From positions 5,302,545-5,366,544 of the forward strand of contig OX336336.1 in assembly GCA_946902875.1 (NCBI GenBank): DNA of 64,000 bases, in the 5' to 3' direction. A program made the translations under genes and the position numbers. Numbering within the stretch: the first letter of the stretch is position 1; each line of letters begins with the position of its first letter. Origin of the DNA: Nematopogon swammerdamellus. Lineage: Eukaryota; Arthropoda; Insecta; Lepidoptera; Adelidae. Of the stretch, positions 51,748 through 62,130 are shown piece after piece. The notes under the pieces were generated by a model. It did not search any database and had not been told where the DNA came from. It saw nothing but the letters and a program-made list of their open reading frames with translations.

Positions 51748-51935
51748 TTTTTTATGGAAACTGACACGGTTGGCTACATCACCTATAACATCCGTGATGT
51801 CAGCCCATAACACCGGGTGACCTAGGTGCCATGTCAGTGCTTCCCTTCATTTCATGTCGGCTACACTGAACTGGGCGGAAAACACGAACTATTTACATAG
51901 CCGTTCCGATCGACGTTTCATTCAGTGCGAAATAA
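51748..51935 (-). mobile_element. SINE (5S-headed family), 3' part
   Basis: TTTTTATGGAAACTGACACG through GCCGTTCCGATCGACGTTTC. Truncated before the middle of the body. A reversed family A scrap (51946-52010, GCAGCACAACACCGACTACT) follows. Confidence 0.8.
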
Positions 51936-52243
51936 TATCATTACTTGCAGCACAACACCGACTACTCTGCTTACCCCGATTGACGGGCTGAAGCGTGTTG
52001 TATGTATGTAACAAGTCTATCTTTTTTTAATTCTACGCTCGAGCCGCACAATAGGCAATCTGACGCCCGCTCTCCTCCCCCCGCACCCTCTTAAACTCGT
52101 CCTAACCCCTTCACAGAGGCTTTCGGGGCTTCAGGGCGTCTTTACCACACGCCTTTGTAGAATATGGCCGGAGAAATGAGGCAGAAAAGTGTTTGAGAGT
52201 AAAATAACGTGTATTATTATTTTTTTTTATTTATTTATTTATT

Positions 52244-52585
52244 ACTTAGAGGAGTCGGTAGACCGCTAAGTAAAATCTCGCGCAGCTCTGAGTTTTTATA
52301 TTTTATATACTTAGCGGTCCCCCGACTCCTTTAAGTAAGTAAACGGAAATTATTTTTGAATTTTTAAGGGTCGGGGGTTTTTAAATTTGTAATTTAACTT
52401 TTATTTCAAGCTTTTTAAAAAAACCGCATGAAAATCGGTCCACTTTTTAACAAAATTTTTTTTTATTACTTAATTACTTGATTACAAACATAGCTAAGAA
52501 CCATCCCGATTAAACAAGCTTCCTAATAAAAAAAACCGCATCCAAATCGGGCCATCCGTTTGGGAGCTACGATGCCACAGACAGA
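52244..52585 (-). repeat. Family D repeat with a palindromic end
   Basis: Minus-strand copy of 12205-12432 (CATCCAAATCGG, TTTGGGAGCTACGATGCCAC). Its left end is palindromic: GGAGTCGGTAGACCGCTAAG pairs with CTTAGCGGTCCCCCGACTCC about 60 bp away. Confidence 0.75.
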
Positions 52586-52615
52586 CACACACACACACAC
52601 ACCCTCACACACCCT

Positions 52616-52643
<28 letters not shown>
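52581..52643. repeat. (AC)n microsatellite
   Basis: AC repeats interrupted by CCTC words. Adjoins the family D copy where the related copies have TGTC repeats. Confidence 0.92.
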
Positions 52644-52646
<3 letters not shown>

Positions 52647-53039
52647 AACTTATAACACCCCTCCGTTTTTTTCGTCGGGGGTTAATAAAATAAGAGACAC
52701 CACATAAAAGAATAGTGAAAGTAAGTTTTAGTTATGTACGATTTTCATATTAATTATGTATCAGAATTAACCCTTAAATGTTTATGTACGGATACCAGTA
52801 AAAACCACATAATTTCATTATGCTCTAACAGTTAGAGTCTCTAACTAAACCTTAGTCAATATTTAAAGTGTGCTTTCTCTCTGTTCCTCGCCTTTGGCTG
52901 TTCGCTAAAACTCAAAAGCTCGGAGTTAATTCAAATCTGTTTACATTTTTAACTAGGCACCTCTTGCCCTCACTTCCGCTCGTGTTATTCCGTGGAGTTC
53001 GGCGAAGAACCATGTTAAGCATTTAGATATAGTTCTTTT
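52644..53039. other. No recognised feature
   Basis: Mixed AT-rich DNA with no recognised frames before the AT-rich array. Confidence 0.35.
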
Positions 53040-53885
53040 CTCTAAATCTCTAATAACTAAATATCTAATGACCCAAATACATAACAACTAAATATCTAAA
53101 ACCCCAAATATCTAATACCCAAAATATCTAATAACTAAATATTCAATAACTCAAATATCTAATAACTAAATATCTAATAACCAAAATATCTAATAACTAA
53201 ATATCTAATAACCAAAATATCTAATAACTAAATATTCAATAACTCAAATATCTAATAACTAAATATCTAATAACCAAAATATTTAATAACTAAATATCTA
53301 ATAACCAAAATATCTAATAACTAAATATCTAATAACCAAAATATCTAATAACTAAATATTCAATAACTCAAATATCTAATAACTAAATATCTAATAACCA
53401 AAATATCTAATAACTAAATATCTAATAACCAAAATATCTAATAACTAAATATTCAATAACTCAAATATCTAATAACTAAATATCTAATAACCAAAATATC
53501 TAATAACTAAATATTCAATAACTCAATTATCTAATAACTAAATATCTAATAACCAAAATATCTAATAACTAAATATTCAATAACTCAAATATCTAATAAC
53601 TAAATATCTAATAACCAAAATATCTAAGAACTAAATATTCAATAACTCAAATATCTAATAACTAAATATCTAATAACCAAAATATCTAATAACTAAATAT
53701 TCAATAACTCAAATATCTAATAACTAAATATTCAATAACGCAAATATCTAATAACTAAATATCTAATAACCAAAATATCTAATAACTAAATATCTAATAA
53801 CCAAAATATCTAATAACTAAATATCTAATAACTAAATATCTAATAACCCAAATATCTAATAACCCAAATATCTAATACATAACTA
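53040..53885. repeat. AT-rich 15/16-bp satellite, about 55 monomers
   Basis: Alternating monomers AAATATCTAATAACT, AAAATATCTAATAACC and AATATTCAATAACTC form a 31-bp dimer and longer mixed patterns. G is nearly absent. The CTAATAACC words recall but do not match the insect telomere repeat CCTAA. Confidence 0.96.
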
Positions 53886-54035
53886 AAAATTAAATAACCG
53901 AAATCCTTCATGGGTAATATGGGTATACCGTTTTCACATATCTCTGATATAAACCAGCGTATGTTGACTTATTTCACGCGGTTGTGATTTTTCACGCTTC
54001 TCCTTGACTACACGACGACGCCTTGAGAGAACAGT

Positions 54036-54190
54036 AAGTCTGTCAGTCATTCAGTCAGCGTGTATACGTCCACTGCTGGACATACGCCTCTCCAATTTTC
54101 GTCCAGTACTCCCGGCCTTCAGCGGTATGGAACCACTGCTTTCCGCCGACGTACCTACTTGATGTCATCGTCCCACCTTGCGGGTGGTTT
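54036..54190 (-). pseudogene. RTE retrotransposon 3' end
   Basis: From the right: GTCCCACCTTGCGGGTGG (the GRPPARW region reversed), ACTGCTTTCCGCCGACG, CGTCCACTGCTGGACATACG and a CAGTCAGTCATTCAGTCAGC tail. Same family as 14572-14777 and 55529-55893, opposite strand. Confidence 0.8.
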
Positions 54191-55067
54191 CCACACTTCG
54201 TTCCTGCGATAACGCATAGCCAATAATCATTCCGATAGGTATATGCGAGGTTACATAACCGAGTGAGTCCTACATGTAAACTGGTTCACTAGTTTGTTCC
54301 CGTTATAGATCAACAGACGGACACTAAATTTTATAATAGCAGAGCAGATCTGTTAAGAGCATCGTGTACTACGAACCGTTTTCAAATTTCGAAAGTCCTT
54401 CATCGTATTACTGTCGCTGTCGCCCATGCAACGTGAAAAGGACAACTGTAGCTCAGAAGCAAACTGCCTACAAATTATTTGTGAATCATCATTCAGGCGA
54501 AGTCTTTTTTCATTTCTTCTTCCCCAATTTAAGTGATATATCTTTCGCTATTAACAAAAACCTACTGGATGCCCCTATGTCTTAATTTTAATTATTTGTA
54601 TTATAGTTTTTCATATATAAATATGAACGTTAGGTCTAAAATTGCTATATTTTCACATTTTTATAGACATTTATGAGAAAAGTGAACTTCCCGGTTCTCT
54701 TAATGGCTGAAAATTACCTTCGATCGTCACCCAAGACGCCCGCCCTTGAAAATGGGAAGGGTTCAATATTCCCATTCACCTCAAGGGCGCGCTTTCTGTA
54801 GCCTCTAATTATTTTAAGGGTACGCGACTTTATCCATTTCCTCGAAGAATTAAAAACTAATTACCTTTTGTCTGTGGAGCGGCCGCTTTGTTTTTGCTCT
54901 TCATAAATAAAGCTTAGCCCAGAAATTCCGACAAAGTTGAAGCGCGGCCGCCGCCGAACCGGTAATTGCGTTGAATGTATAAAGAATGGCTTTGCGGGGA
55001 GTTTTATGTACTTGCTTGTAACGCCTAAAGCTTAATGCCGTATATAGGAGATGAGCGCTCAGCGCAA
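54191..55067. other. No gene recognised
   Basis: A 73-codon frame (54364-54585) is not identifiable. Two GCGGCCGC sites (54880, 54944) sit in opposite-looking contexts about 65 bp apart; I see no element around them. Confidence 0.4.
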
Positions 55068-55075
55068 CCATTGAG

Positions 55076-55513
55076 CAGTCCTGGATTTCCCATTAGGTCG
55101 TATAGGCCGCGGCCTAGGGGCGGCAAACTTCAGGGGGCGGCAGATTTCCGAAGGCGCTAAAGAATATTACAAGTAACACTTGCGCTTTGGTAAAGTGTAA
55201 GCCGTCAAGTTCGTGCGCAATTATGGTCGCAATACTCAAGAAGCAAGTCACTTGCGTATAGTATAGTTTTCGATCTATTAAATCGTAAATATCATTTGGG
55301 TAAAGCTTTTAATTCCCTATTGCGACTTAGTAATACTCCTATTCTAGTGTTATTTATTATTTTAAATCAAACAGCTTTACTCACGGTTTCACTCCGAGCT
55401 ACGTCTAACAACCACGGTAATTTAAAAACCCATACTTATAGTGTTATTTATGTTTTGCGCGGGCGGCGAAAGTCAAGTGGCCTATACTTAAGAACAGTAT
55501 AAGTCCGGCACTG
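55076..55513. mobile_element. 438-bp non-autonomous hAT-type element
   Basis: Inverted ends CAGTCCTGGATTT and, reversed from the right, CAGTGCCGGACTT. The element is flanked by a perfect 8-bp direct repeat CCATTGAG (55068-55075 and 55514-55521). An 8-bp target duplication with short CAG-starting TIRs is diagnostic of the hAT superfamily (family knowledge). The interior starts GGCCGCGGCCTAGGGGCGGC and has no transposase. The left of the two overlapping target repeats is shared with the RTE insertion next door. Confidence 0.9.
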
Positions 55514-55528
55514 CCATTGAGGTTGAAA

Positions 55529-55893
55529 GTTGCCCAGTGAGCAATGGAGCGAGCCATGCTGGGAATATCGCTACTTGATATGGTGCGTAACGAGGCAATC
55601 CGCCGACGCACCAAAGTAGTCGACATTGGACAGCGGGTGGCTAAGCTCAAGTGGCAGTGGGCTGGACACGTCAGCCGAAGAGAGGACGACCGTTGGAGTA
55701 ACCGTGTCCTACACTGGCGGCCGTGGACAGGCAAACGGAGTGAGGGAAGACCACCCGCCAGGTGGGACGACGACATCAAGTGCTACGGCGGAAAGCAGTG
55801 GTTCCGTACCGCTGAAGGCCGGGAGGACACTGGAGGAAAATAGGAGAGGCGTATGTCCAGCAGTGGACGCTTACACGCTGACTGACTGACTGA
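55529..55893 (+). pseudogene. 5'-truncated RTE retrotransposon with target duplication
   Basis: A 99-codon frame (55544-55843) reads MERAMLGISLLDMVRNEAIR, RTKVVDIGQRVAKLKWQWAG, HVSRR and GRPPARWDDDIKCYGG, the conserved C-terminal end of RTE-clade ORF2. It ends near CCAGCAGTGGACG and the TGACTGACTGACTGAC tail. The direct repeat CATTGAGGTTGAAA (55515-55528 and 55894-55907) is a 14-bp target duplication, so this is a complete short insertion of a 5'-truncated transcript. It has no catalytic RT residues. Confidence 0.92.
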
Positions 55894-55916
55894 CATTGAG
55901 GTTGAAACATTTAAAT

Positions 55917-56225
55917 GTACATACATATATACCGCACGCTGTATCCCGACAATCGGGGTAAGCATAATATTCGGTGTTGTGCTGCTAGTACTCTTGTAAA
56001 TTGCAGCACAACACCGAGCACCACGTTTAGCAATGTATTAGGACAAGATAAGTATCAAGCAGCAAGTAAGGCACGAACACCCACCTGCTACATGACTCGG
56101 TGGAAGGACTTTGCCAATGAGGTGGCTAGCCTATCGCCCTTTAGCACGCCACTTAGTCGTCGTCCTCATCTCTCAATCGCCCTTTACGACATGCACGGGG
56201 AGAGACGCAGTGGTGCCGCGGGCAA
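55917..56225 (+). repeat. Family A repeat
   Basis: TACATACATATATACCGCAC, CCCGACAATCGGGGTAAGCA, CAGCAAGTAAGGCACGAACA and ATCGCCCTTTACGACATGCA. A nearly complete copy. Confidence 0.8.
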
Positions 56226-56402
56226 AAGCTAGTAGGTAATATGAAGCGAGTTCATGCCTTCTGATCCCACAAGGCTATTATACCGCACATCCCGGCTGTA
56301 CGTACAGTCACAACTTCAACTACTTAATTATCTCTGTCAGCCTCCGTCACGTGTCCAACTCCTGAGTGACGTGGAGACGGAGGAGTAACAGGGATTGTAC
56401 AT

Positions 56403-56575
56403 TTTTATATTGAAAGCGCGACATATTATGGCGCCGAGGCACTCATAAGATGTCTAACCGCGCCCATGGACATACGGTCGTATGCGGGAGTTGCGAATGT
56501 CATGCCGGCCTGACAGGTGCCCATTCACGCCCCTCTTGAAGGAGCCGAGACTGCACTTGCGGGGAAATATATGAG
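56403..56575 (-). mobile_element. LINE ORF2 tail, FKRGVN family
   Basis: ATTGAAAGCGCGACATATTA and TGGCGCCGAGGCACTCATAA (3' UTR), then reversed coding for NVHG..RIRPY-type and FKRG-type peptides (TGCCGGCCTGACAGGTGCCC, CGCCCCTCTTGAAGG). Diverged copy. Confidence 0.6.
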
Positions 56576-56852
56576 CGTTCCAGGGTTTAGCGTATTTTTT
56601 TTTTCAATTTGTATAATGCCAGCCGCACACGTTGCTGTATACTTGACGAGTATGTACAAATTCACAAACTTGTGCATTTTCGCACACACCCTCAAATATA
56701 ATATGATGATCAAGTCAAACGTTCTAGTATGCAGTAACCAGTACGGCTGACATCAAACTCAACGATTGCCTTCTACATAGTAGGATTCATTGTTTTAGCA
56801 TGTGTTACAAAATCTCATAGCATTCAACTATAAAAAAAATTATTAATTTATA
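56576..56852. other. No recognised feature
   Basis: Two opposite-strand frames of 62-77 codons overlap here; neither is recognisable. Confidence 0.35.
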
Positions 56853-57300
56853 TGTTTAACCGACTTCTTCAAAAAAGGAGATTATCAAATCGACACGTAT
56901 GTATGTAATATCGTTGGAATTGCACAATATTCGTATATGTCAATCTATGTGGGCTTCTAAACAGATGTGCCAAATTTCCTTATGTATGTTTACTTGTATG
57001 TTTGTATATCTGTATGTTTGTATGTATGTTTGTCCACGCATCTCTCCGAAACTATTAATCTGATTGTAACCATATTTTATTAGCTTACATTTACTTCAAC
57101 TTAGGGAACAGTGCAAGTTTCATCAAAATCGGTTCAGTAGTTTTCAAGATATGGACTTTTAAGTGTGTACCAATCACTGGAAAAACACGTCGTCGCCGGG
57201 TCGGTTTAACGCCCAATTCTACGCAGAACTTGTTAAGTAATATAACTAAAAAGAGTGAAATAAAAAACTAGTTTTTTAAAAAATATTGCACCGACTTCAA
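56853..57300 (+). repeat. Family E repeat, longest copy
   Basis: TTAACCGACTTCTTCAAAAA then AGGAGATTATCAAATCGACA, a GTATGTTTGTATG-rich stretch, CTGATTGTAACCATATTTTA and TTTCATCAAAATCGGTTCAG. Common moth repeat type by memory. 57285-57430 adds the ACCGACTTCAAAAAAC and TTGAGTTGAAGGCGGTAC words of the 36311-36701 foldback. Confidence 0.65.
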
Positions 57301-57430
57301 AAAACAACTAGAACTGAAAAGTGTTAAATAATATTTTTATTCATATTCGGACCCTTGAGTTGAAGGCGGTACAAAAGCACACCTGAAAATTTATAGATAG
57401 ACCCCTTTTGTGCTTTTGTATAGGCACTCC

Positions 57431-58045
57431 TTATGTCACATCACTTTGAGATGCTTTAAGTGATTTTTTAAGTCAGCTTTTGGTTGATGAAAAATAAAAT
57501 AATATAAAATGTAAAAGTTATTATTACGCCCACTTACTAATCGAAATCTTTACTTATGAATATATTTCATTATCAATTATTTTCATCTTTTGTTTCAAAT
57601 ACCTATACTCTATTAAATTTGCGCCTAAAGCCACATTAGATAGCGGTTATAATCGCTCTAGGCGGCATCTCTAATTTGTGTGAAACTTTGCCAAAATATT
57701 TGCCTCTGAAAACGTTGAAGGTCTAAATAATAGTGACGGCGAATTTAACGCTTTAATCCAAAAAGGGACACCTTGGCTGATGAAGGAAAGTTAGCTTAAT
57801 TCTTCGCACCCCTTGTGCCACTGTAAATTAAAATACGAGTATCTCTACTTTCTTGACTTTAATCTCTGTACCAGCTTCGATAGAAATAATCCCTAGCTTT
57901 CGAGACACTTGTCTTTCATGTGAAAGGCCAGAGATAAAACCCACATATGTATGCAATGCAAGGCCTGAAATAGTGCTAGCTCTAAGACTTCGTTCTGGCC
58001 ACATTGCATTAAATAAATTTTAAATTCCTGATGAAAAAGAGATAC
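57431..58045. other. No recognised feature
   Basis: AT-rich at first, then mixed. No frame or repeat recognised. Confidence 0.35.
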
Positions 58046-58362
58046 ATATACATATCACACACGCTGAATCCCGACAATCGGGGTAAGCAGAGTAATCGGT
58101 GTTGTGCTGCAAGAACTCTCGTAAATTACAGCACAACACCGACCACCACGTCTCGCAAAGTATTCGAACAAGATTCAATCGATCAAGCAGCAAGTAAGGC
58201 ACGAAGACCCACCTGCTGCATGACTCGGTGGAAGTACCATGCCAAGGTGAGAGGTGGCGAACCCGTCGCCCTTTAGCACGGCATCTTGTCCTTATCCCTT
58301 AGTCGCCTTTTACGACATGCACGAGGAGAGATGCAGTGGGGCTATTCTTTTTAAGTACCGGG
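58046..58362 (+). repeat. Family A repeat, longest copy
   Basis: TACATATCACACACGCTGAA, CCCGACAATCGGGGTAAGCA, TCAATCGATCAAGCAGCAAG, CACGGCATCTTGTCCTTATC, CCTTTTACGACATGCACGAG and GGGGCTATTCTTTTTAAGTA. It leads without a gap into a non-LTR coding fragment, hinting that family A may be part of, or transduced with, a LINE 3' region. Confidence 0.8.
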
Positions 58363-58683
58363 CCCACACGGTAAAGAGAGATTCTCCAAATTGTGATCGG
58401 TGTAACAAGGAGGATGACATGTACCATTTGCTGATGGAGTGTGGTCAGAACGAGGAATTACGGATGGAATTACAGACATCACTTAGGATGGACAGACTCA
58501 ATTTGTTTTTAGCAAACATAAACTGTTGGCGAGCCCAAGTGAGAGGGATTTAGTAATTGTTTTTAATTTCGTGGCCGTTCTCTATCCCTTAGGGACTATG
58601 GGCTCTAAGGGATGTAGAAGATGAGTACTATGAGGATTGGGGATGATTAACAAATTATTGTTATAAGCCCTAAAAAAAAATAA
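58363..58683 (+). pseudogene. Non-LTR ORF2 C-terminal CCHC zinc knuckle with poly(A) end
   Basis: The frame ending at 58553 reads KRDSPNCDRCNKEDDMYHLL then MECGQNEELRMEL. The C-x2-C-x7-H-x4-C arrangement is the CCHC motif at the C terminus of many non-LTR reverse transcriptases. A 120-bp 3' UTR containing a CTAAGGGATG hairpin-like pair (CATCCCTTAG type words near 58586 and 58606) ends in an A-run at 58672-58680. Only about 60 codons of ORF2 survive. Confidence 0.75.
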
Positions 58684-59210
58684 GATTGCAATACAATGCT
58701 CGATTTGTATTCTTCAATGCTCGAATTGCTCGAAATAATGTATTTCGGCAAATAACGCGTTTGCCGCGCTACTGTTGCGCTTCAACCGGAACCAGCACAG
58801 TACGTCCATTTCCCCGAATGACCACTGTCCAAATTTTTTTTTTCAAGTCTTCATTCTTTTTCTTAAATTTTTTTTAGACAGTCAAAACAACCAAATAACT
58901 GACCTCTAACAAAGAGAACTTAAAATAAACTTGGAGCTACTTATATTGCAACCAACAAAACATTTTATTTTAACTTATTTTAATCGTTCTGTTGAATCCG
59001 GCACTGATCTTTTTAATCTTATTTATTATGCCATTTTTCCATTTCCATTTTTTTCTATTATATTCTTGCTTCTTAGTTCTATGTTTTTTATTTTCATTCA
59101 TGAGTATTCTCATATAAATAATTTTATTTAAAAATTTATTTTCGGTAATTTCATATTTTTTTAATTTTCGTAGCAGATCTATATATTTCTTTTCAAAGGA
59201 TTTTTTTCAA
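58684..59210. other. AT-rich, no recognised gene
   Basis: Poly-T runs and AT-rich DNA. Short frames rich in F, L and I are compositional. Confidence 0.4.
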
Positions 59211-59262
59211 AGGTTTCCGTATCCCGTACGGAAGCCTATTACTAAGCCTACGCCGTCGGTCT

Positions 59263-59293
<31 letters not shown>

Positions 59294-59524
59294 CGTCTGT
59301 CCGTCTGTCCGAGGGCTGTATCTCTTGAACCGTAATAGGTAGCCCGTTGAAATTTTCACAGAATATGTTTTATTATGGCGGATATGACAACAAATAATTA
59401 AAAATAGAAAAATTAAAAAATTAAAAGGCATTCCCATACAAGAAACGTGTTTTTTTTACAATGTTTTTTTTTGTGGTGCAGAAACCTCGATGCGTGTGTC
59501 CGACTCGCAGTTGACCGGTTTTTT
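59211..59524 (+). repeat. Family C repeat, full-length
   Basis: AAGGTTTCCGTATCCCGTAC, a (GTCTGTCC)n tract (59256-59310), GTTGAAATTTTCACAG and TGCGTGTGTCCGACTCGCAG then TTGACCGGTTTTT. Confidence 0.88.
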
Positions 59525-59700
59525 TCATTGATGTGGCCGTTCGGGTAAGTGGCCCTTCGGTCACAGATTACGTTGGCTTTTGTGGTCAATCGGGGATGTG
59601 GTCGTTAATGAGATGTGGCCGTTCGAGAAAGTGGCCGTTATAGGGAAACGGACGTTCGAGGGAAATGGACGTTCGGTTCCGGATCCCGACTGTTCCAATT
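59525..59700. repeat. Degenerate GTGGCCGTTCG tandem stretch
   Basis: About eight variants of GTGGCCGTTCGGGTAA, ATGTGGTCGTTAATGA and GGAAATGGACGTTCGG, spaced 17-25 bp. Similar in texture to 45000-45110 and to GTGGCCGTTCGACCG at 43679. Confidence 0.7.
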
Positions 59701-60296
59701 GTGACAACAAAATAATAGGGGGACTGGTACAACGGTGCTACAAGCCGATCTTCAGTGAATGCAAACTAATCATGTTAGGTTAGGTTATTCGCGGAAGAGA
59801 GGGAAAACAATGGATGTGTGTAAAAAAAATTATCTTGTGTCTGAAATAAAAAAATAAATAAATAATATATATATATATTGTACAATTAAAAAAAACATTT
59901 AAGATTGCCTCAAAAGGACATGGCATCCAGAGCCGTAAAATAAAAAAAATATCAGAAGTCAGATCGCGCCCCTCATGTTTTGCACACGGAACTCCACTGG
60001 GAGTCCGGTCTATAAGAAAACATACATCAAGCCGTGACGTTTAATCATCATGTCTAATATATTTTCCTTGACTTCATAGAATTTACGAGTGTAATTTATC
60101 CTTCACTCTGTGGCATATTATGCACCGGTACATTGTTTATTGTTTGTTGTTTATTGTATAATTTCATCCATAGGTAGGTAACCTACGCTCGGACTTGTCG
60201 AAAATTCCGCCAGTTCTAATTTCAATGCGAAGAAGAACTGACAAACAAACTTCGCAAGTCACAATGTTTTGTTAGTACCTTATAAGTATTATATTA
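59701..60296. other. No recognised feature
   Basis: Mixed AT-rich DNA with an (AT)n run at 59864-59879. No gene. Confidence 0.35.
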
Positions 60297-60357
60297 TCAT
60301 CATCATCATCAGCCTGTATCGGTCCACTGCTGGACATAGGCCTCTCCCAAGGCACGC
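60297..60357 (-). mobile_element. RTE-like tail, second subfamily
   Basis: (ATC)n at 60297-60309, then AGCCTGTATCGGTCCACTGC and TGGACATAGGCCTCTCCCAA. The GTCCACTGCTGGACATAGGC word is the reversed end of RTE ORF2 (QQWT) plus a GAT-repeat tail. Very short. Confidence 0.7.
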
Positions 60358-61052
60358 CATTATATTATAGTAACTTATAAATAATTAACCTATACTACCG
60401 CTCACAAGAGCATTAATATTTACAGCATAAACATGAATACTGAAGAATCTGACTACTCTGCCTATTTACATTACCTATATCTGGTGTATAGTGCCATCGT
60501 CAATTTGATACTTAAGTATATCAAGTCAATTCACCAACAATTAATTTATTTATTACGCATGAAATAAATGTAATACTATGTTAAATTAAATTAAAATGTC
60601 TTGCTAGAATTTCTGTCCGTATATTTGGTCACATGAAATATGTATATATTCTTAACGAAGAGACAATTATGATAATTAGACAGGTATCTCATGTATTTTA
60701 ATGTTGACATTTTGATTTACTTTATTTTATGTTATGTATTGATATTTTGCTCTGTTTATTAGTAATGAATGTATTTATTGGATAGTAAAAGAAGTTACCT
60801 AATTAACCTAATAAATAACGAATAACTAAATAATTGTATTTGCATTGTATTTTATAATATATAAAATTAAAGCTAATTACATATTAAAACTACCTATAAA
60901 AACTAAAATTACCTATACTAAAACAAAACAAACAAACCTTAAAAATAATTAACCTCTCTGCTACGATCCGGGTTGACCTACCGCCAGAGTCATAGAGCAA
61001 TTCAAGGCATACAAATGTAAACAAACATTGTAGGTATGCCTTTTAAGTTAAA
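60358..61052. other. AT-rich, no recognised gene
   Basis: Roughly 700 bp of AT-rich DNA with no supportable features. Confidence 0.4.
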
Positions 61053-61818
61053 TAGGGTGTCCCAGGTCGATCACGTAATATTTCCACCGCGCGATTCCTT
61101 AGCCGATGAGCTACAAAAATGATTATTATTGGTTTTCTTATCCATCCTTTAGTTTTCGCGTGTTTCAGGATTTGTGCCAATAGCGCTCTGTGGTGCATTA
61201 ATGATAATTTGTTTCTCAAATATCGTTGCACCTAACTCAAAAATATAAAAAAACAATTCACAATAATCTTAATAATTTCAGCTTTCGATGGAGACTAAAA
61301 CATTTCAGTTCGGTTGAATAGTATTTCAGAAAAATTATACCTAATCATTATTGTACGACGGAGCGCTTGGCACGCCAACTTTTTTTTATGGATGACTGAC
61401 ACGGTTGGCTACATCACCTACAACATCTGCGATGTAGCCCATAACGCCGCGGTGAACTAGGTGCTATATGCAACCCGGGCGGGTTAAACCCTACCACCTA
61501 ATAAGGTAAGATGGGAAAGAACCCACAGTTTTATGTGGAATCCGAACCACGGTCAGCCTCCAACGGTGGAACGGTCACCCATGTAAGTTATAACCGCAGC
61601 AGGTGTGCTTATGATAACGAACGACAGTCGACCGAGCGCACCACTTAGCTACCGAGGCAGACACCTTGCCCCACAAAATCCTGCAAAACGTGAATCTATA
61701 AGCCGGATTAAAACCAATTTTAATAACCATTTTTGTAGCATAAGAGCTAATTGTATGCCTTTACGTTAATTTACGTTACGCGTGGTGGTAATATTATGCC
61801 GTCGTTCTGGGACACCCT
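61053..61818. mobile_element. TIR element (AGGGTGTCCCAG ends) carrying a SINE
   Basis: Left TAGGGTGTCCCAGGTCG and right, reversed, CAGGGTGTCCCAGAACG begin inverted arms that can be followed, with gaps, for about 100 bp (GAGCTACAAAAATGATTATT against ATGCTACAAAAATGGTTATT). Without the SINE it would be about 480 bp. No transposase. The tip is like that of the foldback at 6808-7849. Confidence 0.8.
61381..61662 (-). mobile_element. SINE (5S-headed family) nested in a TIR element
   Basis: GACTGACACGGTTGGCTACA to GCTACCGAGGCAGAC. Most of the body middle is deleted, but the head is kept: TCAGCCTCCAACGGTGGAAC, GGTCACCCATG and CGACAGTCGACCGAGCG. Confidence 0.85.
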
Positions 61819-62130
61819 GTGTGTAGAAAAAATGAAGAAAAAAAGCACTAATTGAATTGCTACAAGAGCAAGATAACTTAATGTAAGTATTTCTTTTCTT
61901 TTCTATAAGAGATGAATTAGGCTATATCCTGCGAGTCACGTAGTCACGTAGACACGTAGAGAGCTGCTCCGGTCACTTTTCTTCTCGCGTCCCCTAAGCT
62001 CGCATCATTGTCGGAATTTTGATCTAGTTTGTAACGACGTGATAGAAACTTTCATAACCTAATAAATTCTTATATTTAGTAGACGGTTGGGCTAAGGGTT
62101 AAGACGCACTGCGGTGTATCAAAATATTAC
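61819..62130. other. No recognised feature
   Basis: Contains an imperfect ACGTAGTCACGTAGACACGT triplication near 61936-61957. The start of the mariner reading frame cannot be followed into this stretch. Confidence 0.4.

Noticed and set aside
53040..53885. Telomere repeat
   Set aside because: The monomers are 15-16 bp ATATCTAATAAC types, not CCTAA/TTAGG.
54880..54952. Paired GCGGCCGC sites as inverted ends of an element or a cloning trace
   Set aside because: The similarity does not extend beyond about 12 bp, no target duplication is visible and the surrounding DNA is ordinary.
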